Positions 49,372-57,654 of a stretch of 64,000 nucleotides of DNA are shown here, piece by piece. Source of the stretch: Aurantiacibacter sediminis (GTDB taxonomy: Bacteria; Pseudomonadota; Alphaproteobacteria; Sphingomonadales; Sphingomonadaceae). Within the stretch, counting starts at the first letter, position 1, and the number at the start of each line of letters is the position of its first letter. The notes below the pieces were generated by a model that was not told where the DNA came from, did not search any database, and saw only the letters and a program-made list of their open reading frames with translations. The DNA is taken from the NCBI RefSeq assembly GCF_016019885.1, contig NZ_JAEANY010000001.1:986501-1050500 (forward strand), read 5' to 3'. Made by a program: the position numbers and the translations under genes.

Positions 49372-50943
49372 TTGTCAGCCTCGTCTCACCAGCAGGATCA
49401 TGTCGTCATCATTGGCGCTGGCATCGGCGGTCTATCTGCGGCGGCTTTGCTGGCAGCGAAGGGATGCCGCGTGACTGTCGTCGAAAAGGCTGAGCACGCT
49501 GGCGGCAAGGCACGGCGGTTTGATATTGGCGGGGCGGAAGTAGATGCTGGACCCACGGTCTTCACGCTGCGCGATGTTTTCGAAAATATCTTCTCCGAAT
49601 GCGGCGCTCGCCTGACGGACCACGTCACTGTGCGCCCTGCCGAGACGCTTGCACGCCATGCTTGGAGCATGGATGAGCGGCTCGACCTTTTTGCCGATCC
49701 TGACCGCAGCGAAGAGGCGATTGGCGATTTTGCCGGGGCGAAAGCTGCGAAGGGTTTTCGCTCCATGCGTGCCGAGGCGAAGCGCATCTACGACATCCTT
49801 GATGCGCCTCTGCTGCGTCAGGGCAAGGTGACCTGGCCGCCGCAATTTATCCAGCGGATCGGCCTTGGCCGCATGGGAGAGCTTTCTGCCGTGCGGCCGT
49901 ATGAGAGTATGTGGAAAGTGCTTGGCGAGCATTTCGAGGATCAGCGCCTGCGCCAGCTCTACGGTCGTTACGCCACATATTGTGGATCATCGCCTTTCGA
50001 TGCTCCGGCCACGCTGATGCTGATCGGTCACGTGGAGGCGCAGGGTGTTTGGTTGATCGATGGCGGGATGAGCGCGCTTGCCAAGGGTTTGCAAAGCATC
50101 GGTGAAGCCAATGGCGCTCATTATCGTTTCGGCAATGCCGTCACCTCAATCGAGACAGAGAGTGGTCAGGCATCCGGCGTGATATTGGATAGCGGCGAGC
50201 ATATTGCTGCCGATCGCGTCATCGTGAATGCAGATCCTGCCGCACTGGCGAACGGGCGTTTCGGCAAGAATGCGCAGCGCGCAACGCGCACTCACATGCG
50301 GCGTAACCGCTCCTTTTCGGCCATGGTCTGGCTTGCCAACGCGCAGACAAGCGGCTTTCCGCTTAAGCGCCATAACGTGTTTTTCTCGCCCGATTACGCG
50401 CAAGAATTTACCGACATCTGGGCAGGTATGCCGCCGAAAGACCCCACCGTCTATGTTTGCGCCATGGATCGCGAAAAGCGCGAGGATGTTTCGGGGCGAG
50501 AGCGTTTCCAGGTCATCGTCAACGCGCCTGCCAATGGCGACACCCACGTCTATTCGTCCAAGGAGAGAGAAGAATGCACCAGGGCGATGAGCCGGACATT
50601 GGCCCGCTGCGGGATGGAGCTGGAGACCGACTTTCCGCATCAGCTGCTGACGCCGAACGAATTCGAGAGCTTTTTGCCCTCGACCGGCGGAGCGATTTAT
50701 GGACGGGCCTCGCACGGGTGGGCGGCATCCTTCCTCCGCCAAGGCACGAAGACGCGGATCCCTGGGCTCTATTGCGCGGGTGGAAGCACCCACCCCGGGG
50801 CGGGGGTTCCGATGGCCGCCTTGTCCGGGCAGTTGGCGGCCCGCACGGTCATGACAGACCTCGCTTCGACACGCCGGTCCCACCCGGCGGCTATGCCTGG
50901 TGGTATGTCGATGCCATCAGCGACGACGGGCAATACGGGCTGA
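49372..50943 (+). CDS. crtD: 1-hydroxycarotenoid 3,4-desaturase
   Basis: 523 residues from a TTG at 49372 with AGGAG nine bases upstream. FAD Rossmann motif VVIIGAGIGGLSAAALLAA, followed by VVEKAEHAGGKARRF, and the C-terminal GLYCAGGSTHPGAGVPMAALSG are typical of CrtI/CrtD desaturases. The context with crtC and crtF makes CrtD the best call. The last ~25 residues run through the crtC reading region and look unlike family members. Confidence 0.92.
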   Translation: MSASSHQQDHVVIIGAGIGGLSAAALLAAKGCRVTVVEKAEHAGGKARRFDIGGAEVDAGPTVFTLRDVFENIFSECGARLTDHVTVRPAETLARHAWSMDERLDLFADPDRSEEAIGDFAGAKAAKGFRSMRAEAKRIYDILDAPLLRQGKVTWPPQFIQRIGLGRMGELSAVRPYESMWKVLGEHFEDQRLRQLYGRYATYCGSSPFDAPATLMLIGHVEAQGVWLIDGGMSALAKGLQSIGEANGAHYRFGNAVTSIETESGQASGVILDSGEHIAADRVIVNADPAALANGRFGKNAQRATRTHMRRNRSFSAMVWLANAQTSGFPLKRHNVFFSPDYAQEFTDIWAGMPPKDPTVYVCAMDREKREDVSGRERFQVIVNAPANGDTHVYSSKEREECTRAMSRTLARCGMELETDFPHQLLTPNEFESFLPSTGGAIYGRASHGWAASFLRQGTKTRIPGLYCAGGSTHPGAGVPMAALSGQLAARTVMTDLASTRRSHPAAMPGGMSMPSATTGNTG

Positions 50944-51782
50944 CGCTCATCGCCTTTATCGGCAGCGTTTTCAGCCCCTATTACAAGCGCAGCGGCAGAG
51001 GCGATCCGCTGGATCACACGTGCCTGAATGTCGCGCTCTATGGCCCCAAGGCGCGCTGGACGATGACAGAGCGATCGCGCGGGGCGGCGGTGCAAGAGAA
51101 AGACCAGCTACAGCTTGGCCCCAGCAATGTGCGCTGGACGGGTGAAGCTTTGGAAATCGACATCGTCGAGCGCGATACGCGCCTTTTCAATCCCATCCAT
51201 CGCCGAGTGCGCGGAAAGCTGCGCGTCATTCCGCGCGCGATCAATACGGTGCCATTCGGGCTCGATCCTGACGCGCGCCATCGCTGGCACTGCCTTGCGC
51301 CGCGCGCCCGCATCGAGCTCAACATGCCAGAGCCCGGCATTAGCTGGAACGGGGAAGGTTATCTCGACAGCAATTTCGGCGAGGAATCGCTCGAAGAAGG
51401 TTTTCGCGTCTGGCACTGGTCACGCGCGCATGCCCGTGAAGGCAGCGTGGTGAATTATGAAGGCGTGCGGCGCGATGGCTCCCATTTTGCGAGCGCTCTG
51501 CGCTTTGCCAAAGATGGCTCACCAGAGCCCGCCGAGCTGCCGATGGTCGCACCGCTGCCCAACACATTCTGGCAGATCGAGCGCAAGACGCGGGCCGACA
51601 GAGGACATGCGCGCGTGCTCGATACGTGGGAAGACAGCCCTTTTTACGCGCGATCTCAACTGCTAACACAGCTGTATGGGGAACGGGTAGTCGCGGTGCA
51701 GGAAAGTCTCGATCTGGACCGCTACAAGTCACCGCTCGTCCAGTTCATGGTCCCCTTCCGCATGCCCCGAAGGCGCAGCTGA
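50772..51782 (+). CDS. crtC: Hydroxyneurosporene/carotenoid 1,2-hydratase (start uncertain)
   Basis: Adds water across the C1-C2 bond of acyclic carotenoids. Family similarity starts at about residue position 50859 (FDTPVPPGGYAWWYVDA), then LIAFIGSVFSPYY, WNGEGYLDSNFGEE and the RSQLLTQLYGE region. No ATG or GTG lies in frame between crtD's conserved end and this point. The nearest in-frame candidates are TTG at 50772 (336 residues, used here) and GTG at 50718. It overlaps crtD in another frame and overlaps bchO by 54 bases at its convergent 3' end. Confidence 0.85.
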   Translation: MRGWKHPPRGGGSDGRLVRAVGGPHGHDRPRFDTPVPPGGYAWWYVDAISDDGQYGLTLIAFIGSVFSPYYKRSGRGDPLDHTCLNVALYGPKARWTMTERSRGAAVQEKDQLQLGPSNVRWTGEALEIDIVERDTRLFNPIHRRVRGKLRVIPRAINTVPFGLDPDARHRWHCLAPRARIELNMPEPGISWNGEGYLDSNFGEESLEEGFRVWHWSRAHAREGSVVNYEGVRRDGSHFASALRFAKDGSPEPAELPMVAPLPNTFWQIERKTRADRGHARVLDTWEDSPFYARSQLLTQLYGERVVAVQESLDLDRYKSPLVQFMVPFRMPRRRS

Positions 51783-52652
51783 TTGTTCCTTCACAAATCC
51801 GCCGATCAACTCCGCCGCGGCTTCCGCGTCCTCTTCATGCGCCAGATGGCCGAGATCATCGAGCAGGGTGAGTTGGGCGTTAGGTAGCCGCGATGCCGCG
51901 CCTTCCACCGCGCCCGTCGGCACGGCCTTGTCCTTGCGGCCATGCACCAGCAGGACGGGATTGGTGACTTCGCCCAATCCGTCGCTAAAAGTGTCGAGAT
52001 CCCAATTGGCCATCATCTCCAGCGCGCCTTCGCAGTGGCGGTGATTGCCAAGCAGTGCCTCGTAACAGGCCAGATATCCGGGCGTGATTTTGGAGCCTGT
52101 AGCCCGCCGCAAGAATCTCTCGGTTTCTCCCGGAATACGGGTGGTCGCGGCAAAGATGCGTGGAACGAGCGGATTGACGAACAGCATTTTCGCCATTGCC
52201 GGAAACAGCTTAGCCGCGAGGCCGGGGAATGGCGTGATGGCTGGTCCGAAACCGACGACAGGGATGTCCGGGGTATGGGTACGAGCGTAGTCCAGCGCAA
52301 TGGCGACCCCCGCCGAATGGCCGACGATAGCATCGGGGGATCGACCAAGCTCGCCCAAGAGTGCGGCCAAGGCCTTTGTCACATTGGCCAATGTAGGCCC
52401 GCCACGAAGCGAGCCCGCGGTAAATCCGTGGCCCGGTAAATCAGGCACGATCAGCGTAAAGTCGTTTGCCAGCTCTTCCATGACGCCAGCCCAGCTGTGG
52501 CAGGACGCACCGGTGCCGTGCAGCAGCAAAAGGCTCGGACCTTCGCCCATTTGCTGCACGTGCCAGTCTAGCCCGCCGGCAGTGACGAAGCGGGAGGCCT
52601 CCGCATTGGGCCAATCGGGCAGTTCCCGGTCGCGGTTGAGCGGCGATCTCAT
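51729..52652 (-). CDS. bchO: Alpha/beta hydrolase BchO
   Basis: 307 residues. Serine hydrolase fold with the nucleophile elbow GHSAG, oxyanion region LLLHGTGASCHSW and a C-terminal GHLAHEED catalytic-His region. In photosynthesis clusters this gene follows bchD and is called bchO; it is linked to Mg-chelatase steps but its reaction is not settled. It overlaps bchD by four bases. Confidence 0.9.
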   Translation of the reverse strand: MRSPLNRDRELPDWPNAEASRFVTAGGLDWHVQQMGEGPSLLLLHGTGASCHSWAGVMEELANDFTLIVPDLPGHGFTAGSLRGGPTLANVTKALAALLGELGRSPDAIVGHSAGVAIALDYARTHTPDIPVVGFGPAITPFPGLAAKLFPAMAKMLFVNPLVPRIFAATTRIPGETERFLRRATGSKITPGYLACYEALLGNHRHCEGALEMMANWDLDTFSDGLGEVTNPVLLVHGRKDKAVPTGAVEGAASRLPNAQLTLLDDLGHLAHEEDAEAAAELIGGFVKEQSAAPSGHAEGDHELDER

Positions 52653-54346
52653 GCTGTCTGCTTCTCAGGCTGTGCAGCCAAGACCACTTTGCTGAGCGCC
52701 TGCGCATCTGCAAATGGCAGCGGCAGGTAGCGGCCCCGCATGTCCGCGGCCAGTTTGGCAGCATCGTCCCGTGGCCGGGGGGCGATGTCGATCACGAGTG
52801 ACGCAAGACCGCTAGAAGCCACGGCTTTTGCAGCGGTCTGGGCATCTTCGCGCGCCTGCTTGCGGCCCGGCGTTCCGTCGGCGGCAATATTGGCGCTGCC
52901 ATCAGTCAGAAAGACAAGGAATGGCGTGTTGCCTCTGCTCGCAATCGAGGTTCCGAGTTCTCTCGCCAGAGCAAGCCCGGACGCGAGCGGCGTTCCGCCC
53001 CCACCGGGCAATCCCGCCAAAGCTCGGCGCGCGCGGGTGAGCGAGCGGGTGGGGGGAAGCAGCAAGTCTGCACCCTTCCCGCGAAATGCGATCAAGGCGA
53101 CTTCGCTGCGTTTCACATAGGCTTGGGCGAGGATCAGCTCGACAGCCCCCTTCGCTTCGGCAAGGCGCGCTGCGGCGGCCGAGCCTGAAGCATCCACGCA
53201 GAAAACGGTGACGCTGGCCGCGCGCTCTTCGAACCGCCGAATGCGCAGATCGGTTTTCCGGATTTGCAGCGTGTCACTGCCGCTCTCGCGCTGCCGCAAG
53301 GGTTGCCATGGAACCGCGCTTCTCAACGTATCGATGAGGGCGAGTCTTGCGCCATCGCGCGGCTGGCCGGGACGTGCGCCCAGCGGCTTTCCGCGTAGCT
53401 TCGACTTGGTGCGATTGCCGCTCCCACTCCCGCTTGCGCCCCGTCGGGTGTCGTCTTTGGCAATCATTTCGAGCACATCAGGCGGGATCGCTGCCAGCGC
53501 GGCCTCGATCACAAGATCGTCCGGGATCTGTTCGCCCGTTTGCTGCTCTTCGCTTTCGCTGGGTGTCTCGGAATGATCGGGGGGAGGGGGCGGAGGCTCG
53601 TCCGCCGTTTGCTCCTCAGGCGATTGCGGAATGCGCGTGGCACGCGGAGCTAGGACAAGTCGTGCGGCGGCGGTCAGATCGTCCTGTGCGATTCCTTCGC
53701 GACCAGACAGAGCCGCGTGCGCGCGCGCAGCATTCAGGGCGAAAAGCAGTGGCCTCGCCGAGTCCACACCGAGGGCCATGGCCACGCCTGCAAGCGTTTT
53801 GAGCGCCTCATCGGAAGCTGGAACGACAGAGCCAAGGGCAATGGGTCTCCGCTGCTCGCCATGGTCCGTCTGCAGCTTCGTGACCTTCGACAGTTCACAG
53901 TGAAAGGCGATCCGATCAAGCAGCGTCCCGGGTGCACGCTCATCTGCCTCGCGCCCATCGTCGAGCAGGATCAGGCAGAAGCCTGCCTTGGCATCCATCG
54001 CCTGTGCGAGCCTTCCCGCAAGGCCATCTCGCATCCGCTCTGCCATCGGTGCAATCAGCAGTGTGCCACCCGCATCGGCGAGCAGCCCCTTCTGCATGAC
54101 TGGTTTTCCTGCCGTCAGGCTGGCGACGATGTCGACGCCGCCTAGCAAGCGCTCTTCATCGATGTGCGGCGGGATGCGCCGGGTTGGAAAGCCGCTTTTT
54201 AGCGCATCAATAACGCAATCACGCGCAGGACCTCCACCGCGCAGGCTCATGCCGCCGAGCGCTGCGGGCGCGACTTTCAAGAGCCGCGCGGCGAGCAGCG
54301 CATCCGCGAGCGGCGATGGATTGTCCGCTGGCCCTTGCCCACTCAT
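52649..54346 (-). CDS. bchD: Magnesium chelatase subunit D
   Basis: 565 residues. An inactive AAA-type N-terminal half, then a Pro/Glu-rich linker (about 245-270), then an integrin-I type domain with MIDAS motif DASGSAA (VFCVDASGS). It scaffolds the BchI ring and contacts BchH. Four-base overlaps join it to bchI and bchO. Confidence 0.95.
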   Translation of the reverse strand: MSGQGPADNPSPLADALLAARLLKVAPAALGGMSLRGGGPARDCVIDALKSGFPTRRIPPHIDEERLLGGVDIVASLTAGKPVMQKGLLADAGGTLLIAPMAERMRDGLAGRLAQAMDAKAGFCLILLDDGREADERAPGTLLDRIAFHCELSKVTKLQTDHGEQRRPIALGSVVPASDEALKTLAGVAMALGVDSARPLLFALNAARAHAALSGREGIAQDDLTAAARLVLAPRATRIPQSPEEQTADEPPPPPPDHSETPSESEEQQTGEQIPDDLVIEAALAAIPPDVLEMIAKDDTRRGASGSGSGNRTKSKLRGKPLGARPGQPRDGARLALIDTLRSAVPWQPLRQRESGSDTLQIRKTDLRIRRFEERAASVTVFCVDASGSAAAARLAEAKGAVELILAQAYVKRSEVALIAFRGKGADLLLPPTRSLTRARRALAGLPGGGGTPLASGLALARELGTSIASRGNTPFLVFLTDGSANIAADGTPGRKQAREDAQTAAKAVASSGLASLVIDIAPRPRDDAAKLAADMRGRYLPLPFADAQALSKVVLAAQPEKQTA

Positions 54347-55344
54347 CCGAAAAGTTCGGATATCGCCCGTTCGATGCGGACGGTGGAGCCGGTTTCATCG
54401 AGCACATCGCGGCGCAATCGGTGACGCAGCGCGAGTGGCGCGACTTGGATCAGATGTTCGCGGCGGACAGCCTTTGCGCCTTTCAGCGCAGCAAGTGCAC
54501 GAGCAGCCCGCATCAGCGTCAATTCGCCGCGTAAGCCGTCGGCTTTCACTTCGGCGCATAGATTGGCCGCGTCGGTCAGCACGTCATCAGGCACGGTGAG
54601 CTTGGCGAGCTTCGTCTGGCCGCGGGCGATCTGCTTCAAGACTTTGTCTTCTTCGGCAGCCCAATCCTTGGCGAAGGCCTCTGCATCACGCTCTCGCGCG
54701 CCGCAGCGACGCATGATCTCTACCCGGTCCTCTATAGCCTCGGGCGTGCGCACCTCGACTGACAAGCCGAAGCGATCGAGCAGCTGTGGGCGTAATTCAC
54801 CCTCCTCAGGATTGCCGCTGCCGATCAGGACGAAATTGGCGCGATGGCGCCCGGAGAGGCCTTCGCGTTCGACCACATTTTCTCCAGACGCGGCGACATC
54901 CAGCAGCAGGTCGACCAGGTGATCTTCCAGTAAATTGATCTCGTCGATGTAAAGAAACCCGCGGTGCGCCTTGGCCAGCAAGCCCGGCTCGAAAGCCTTC
55001 TCGCCCGAGCGCAAAGCCCGTTCCAAATCGAGCGCGCCGAGGACGCGGTCTTCCGTCGCGCCAAGTGGCAGATCGACGAATGGCACCGGTACCTTGCGCG
55101 CCCGTTTGGACGTGCAGGGATCGGGGCAGCTGCCCGATTGATCTGGCGTGCAGCCATATCGGCAGCCCTCGGCGATGGAGATGGGAGGAAGCAAAGCGGC
55201 CAGTGCACGGGCAGCGGTACTTTTACCCGTGCCGCGATCGCCAAACACCATCACCCCGCCAATAGATGGGTCGACCGCCGCGATCAGCAGCGCCAGCTTC
55301 ATCTCGTCCTGTCCGACGATGGCGGAGAATGGAAACCTGCTCAC
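54343..55344 (-). CDS. bchI: Magnesium chelatase ATPase subunit I
   Basis: 333-residue AAA+ ATPase: Walker A GDRGTGKST, Walker B FLYIDEINLL, sensor and arginine-finger regions. It powers Mg insertion with BchD and BchH. The start is a GTG at 55344; an in-frame TGA two codons upstream excludes a longer form, and the conserved FPFSAIVGQDEMK begins at residue 4. No ribosome-binding sequence precedes the GTG, and a PpsR box lies one base away. Confidence 0.96.
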   Translation of the reverse strand: MSRFPFSAIVGQDEMKLALLIAAVDPSIGGVMVFGDRGTGKSTAARALAALLPPISIAEGCRYGCTPDQSGSCPDPCTSKRARKVPVPFVDLPLGATEDRVLGALDLERALRSGEKAFEPGLLAKAHRGFLYIDEINLLEDHLVDLLLDVAASGENVVEREGLSGRHRANFVLIGSGNPEEGELRPQLLDRFGLSVEVRTPEAIEDRVEIMRRCGARERDAEAFAKDWAAEEDKVLKQIARGQTKLAKLTVPDDVLTDAANLCAEVKADGLRGELTLMRAARALAALKGAKAVRREHLIQVAPLALRHRLRRDVLDETGSTVRIERAISELFG

Positions 55345-55345
55345 G

Positions 55346-55363
55346 TGTCAGGCAATCTGGACA
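55346..55363. promoter_or_regulatory. PpsR box abutting the bchI start codon
   Basis: Perfect TGT-N12-ACA, one base upstream of the bchI GTG. On the minus strand TTGCCC (55377-55382) and CAGATT (55354-55359) are 17 bases apart and may be a -35/-10 pair, which would put the transcript start at or next to the start codon. Confidence 0.83.
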
Positions 55364-55511
55364 AATCCGAGCGTCAGGGCAAGCGTTGATTGCGCATTTA
55401 CCGATTAGTTGCTGGCGCGCGCTTTCAAGGCGGCGGGAACCTTTCTTGGGCTTCCGCGTCTAGCCGTCGGATCACGCGATACATCAGTTCACGATCAAAA
55501 CTTGCTTGTAA

Positions 55512-55525
55512 TTCGTTCGAACGAA
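55512..55525. promoter_or_regulatory. Probable TetR-family operator
   Basis: Perfect 14-base palindrome TTCGTTCGAACGAA, 15 bases before the regulator start. Its place fits autoregulation of the regulator-efflux operon. Confidence 0.65.
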
Positions 55526-55540
55526 CAGTAGGCGAGTCGC

Positions 55541-56167
55541 GTGAAAAACAAACTCATCAGCACAGCCATCCGCCAGTTTGGTGAGCGCGGCTTCGATGGT
55601 GCCAGCACGCGCGACATTGCGTCCGAGGCGGGCACCACGATGAGCAACATCACATATCACTTCCGCGGGAAAGACGGGTTGTATCGCGCTGCTGCCGAAG
55701 CAATCGTAAAGCGTTTCGCCGAAGTCAGTCGGCATCAATTCACCGAGCCGCCGCCGAGCGAGATGGATGCCGAGCAGCGTATAGAGCGCGTTTGCGCGGT
55801 GCTTCGCACGATCGGTGCCTTTATGCTGAGCGAGGAGGCGGAGCCGCTTGCGCGCTTCGTCGCCCGCGAACAGCATAGTCCTAATTCGATCATGCGCGAA
55901 TATTTCGAGCGCGATATCGGGCCAATGACTGATGCGTTGAAACAGCATGTTTCCACGCTTCGCCCCGATCTTTCGGATGAACAGGCTCATGTGACGACGT
56001 TTTTCCTGCTTAGCATGGCCATCTCACTGCGCAGTTCGCGAATGTCACTTTGCATGTTCATGGACGTGCCCGACATCGACGATGATCTGGGATCGCGCCT
56101 ACTCAATCGGCTGGAGGGCACTGTGCGCGAAGTGCTCGCTCATCCCAATTCTCAGGAGGGACAGTAG
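55541..56167 (+). CDS. TetR-family regulator with CerR-type C-terminal domain
   Basis: 208 residues from a GTG at 55541. N-terminal HTH: GFDGASTRDIASEAGTTMSN, followed by ITYHFRGKDGLYRAA. The C-terminal ligand domain (about 80-200; FVAREQHSPNSIMREYFERDI) resembles the DUF1956/CerR type often found next to efflux genes. It overlaps the next gene's GTG by one base, so it is co-transcribed with the RND efflux system it probably represses. The inducer is unknown. Confidence 0.9.
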   Translation: MKNKLISTAIRQFGERGFDGASTRDIASEAGTTMSNITYHFRGKDGLYRAAAEAIVKRFAEVSRHQFTEPPPSEMDAEQRIERVCAVLRTIGAFMLSEEAEPLARFVAREQHSPNSIMREYFERDIGPMTDALKQHVSTLRPDLSDEQAHVTTFFLLSMAISLRSSRMSLCMFMDVPDIDDDLGSRLLNRLEGTVREVLAHPNSQEGQ

Positions 56168-57654
56168 TGAACCGTCTGCTCGCCTGTTCAATGATTGCCG
56201 CGCCGCTCTTGCTGACCGGATGTATTTCTCTGGCTCCGGACGTCGAAGTCCCGGCGGTGACGGCGGAGATCCCCGATACCTATACATTCGCGTCCGATAG
56301 TGGCGAATACACTCCGGCTGCCTGGTGGACAGCTTACGACGATCCGGTGCTCAATGCCCTCGTCGACACGGCGCTTGTCCGGAATTTCGACATTGCAGAA
56401 GCTGCTGCGCGAGTGGAACAGGCGCGTGCGCAAGCGCGAATTGCGCGCAGCGCGATTTTCCCCACGCTCAACGCTACAGGCAATGCGACCAGTTCCAGCA
56501 CACCCCTCGTCGGCAGCGCGTTCGGGGGATTTGGCGGCGGCGGCATCGACCGAATCGAGAATGATACCGTTTCACTGAGCCTTGGCGCGGCCTACGAACT
56601 CGATCTGTTTGGCCGAGTACGGAATGATTTGTACGCAGCCCGCGCAGATGCGCTTGCCACCGAATTCGATTTCCGCACCATCCGCCTTGCGACCGCAGCT
56701 GAAGTTATTGCTGCCTATTTCGATATCGTCGATACAAGGCGCCAGCTCACGCTTGCCGAGGAAACGGCCGACGTGCTGCAGGACCGCGCAGACCGTACGA
56801 ATGAGCGGTTCGAGCGCGGCCTCGTCCAGAGCTTCGAACTCTATCAGGTGCAGCAGGAATTGCGCGCCACGCAGGCTTCCGTTCCGCAATTGCAGGCTGC
56901 ATTGGCTGTCAATGAAGGGCGCGTGGCCATTCTGCTGGGAACATATCGCGGGAATATCGCCGAGCAGCTGGACGGCGATTTGAGGCCGCAGCTGGTTTTC
57001 GAAGAAGTGCCGACGGGTATTGCAGCAGAATTGCTCGATCAGCGGCCCGATGTCGCTGCGGCTTGGTTGCGGCTTGAAGCTTCGCGGCTGCGGATCGGTG
57101 CACGCAGGGCAGAGCGGTTTCCAAGCCTCAGTCTTTCCGCTTCGCTTGGCACGCAAGGCGACGGGATCGGTAGTGCGCTTAATATTGTCGACAATTGGGC
57201 GGCATCTCTCGCCGCCAATATTGTCGCACCGATCATCGATGGCGGGCGCATTTCGGCAAATATCCGCGCAGCACGCGCGACTTACGATGCCAATGCCGCC
57301 GCCTATGCACGCAGCGTGGTGACTGCCTTTACGGAAGTCGAGAACGCGCTTGCCGATTATGAGCAGCAGCGCCAGCGCTACATCCTCATCACCGCGCAAT
57401 TGCGTGAAGCAGAGGCGTCGTTCGATTTGCAGCGCCGTCGCTATGCGGCAGGTGTCGGCAGCTACATCACCTATCTCGATGCGCTGCGTAATGTCCGCCA
57501 GGTCGAAGCAAGCTTGTCAGGAGCCGCCCGGGCAACAGCTCTCGCTCGGCTGGGCGTCCACCGCGCCCTCGGCGGCGACTGGGCACCTTTGGCAGCGCAA
57601 CCCATTCTTGAAATGCAGCCTGCGGACGTGACCGCGGCAGGAGACGCTTCATGA
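56167..57654 (+). CDS. RND efflux outer-membrane lipoprotein, NodT/OprM family
   Basis: 495 residues from a GTG with AGGAGGG upstream. Lipobox LLTGC (C19). Two repeated TolC-like halves with coiled-coil helices (for example AAARVEQARAQARIARSAIFPTL, and its second copy in RLRIGARRAERFPSLSLSASLGTQG, given here in part). It is the exit duct of the pump. ATGA overlap with the adaptor gene follows. Confidence 0.93.
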   Translation: MNRLLACSMIAAPLLLTGCISLAPDVEVPAVTAEIPDTYTFASDSGEYTPAAWWTAYDDPVLNALVDTALVRNFDIAEAAARVEQARAQARIARSAIFPTLNATGNATSSSTPLVGSAFGGFGGGGIDRIENDTVSLSLGAAYELDLFGRVRNDLYAARADALATEFDFRTIRLATAAEVIAAYFDIVDTRRQLTLAEETADVLQDRADRTNERFERGLVQSFELYQVQQELRATQASVPQLQAALAVNEGRVAILLGTYRGNIAEQLDGDLRPQLVFEEVPTGIAAELLDQRPDVAAAWLRLEASRLRIGARRAERFPSLSLSASLGTQGDGIGSALNIVDNWAASLAANIVAPIIDGGRISANIRAARATYDANAAAYARSVVTAFTEVENALADYEQQRQRYILITAQLREAEASFDLQRRRYAAGVGSYITYLDALRNVRQVEASLSGAARATALARLGVHRALGGDWAPLAAQPILEMQPADVTAAGDAS

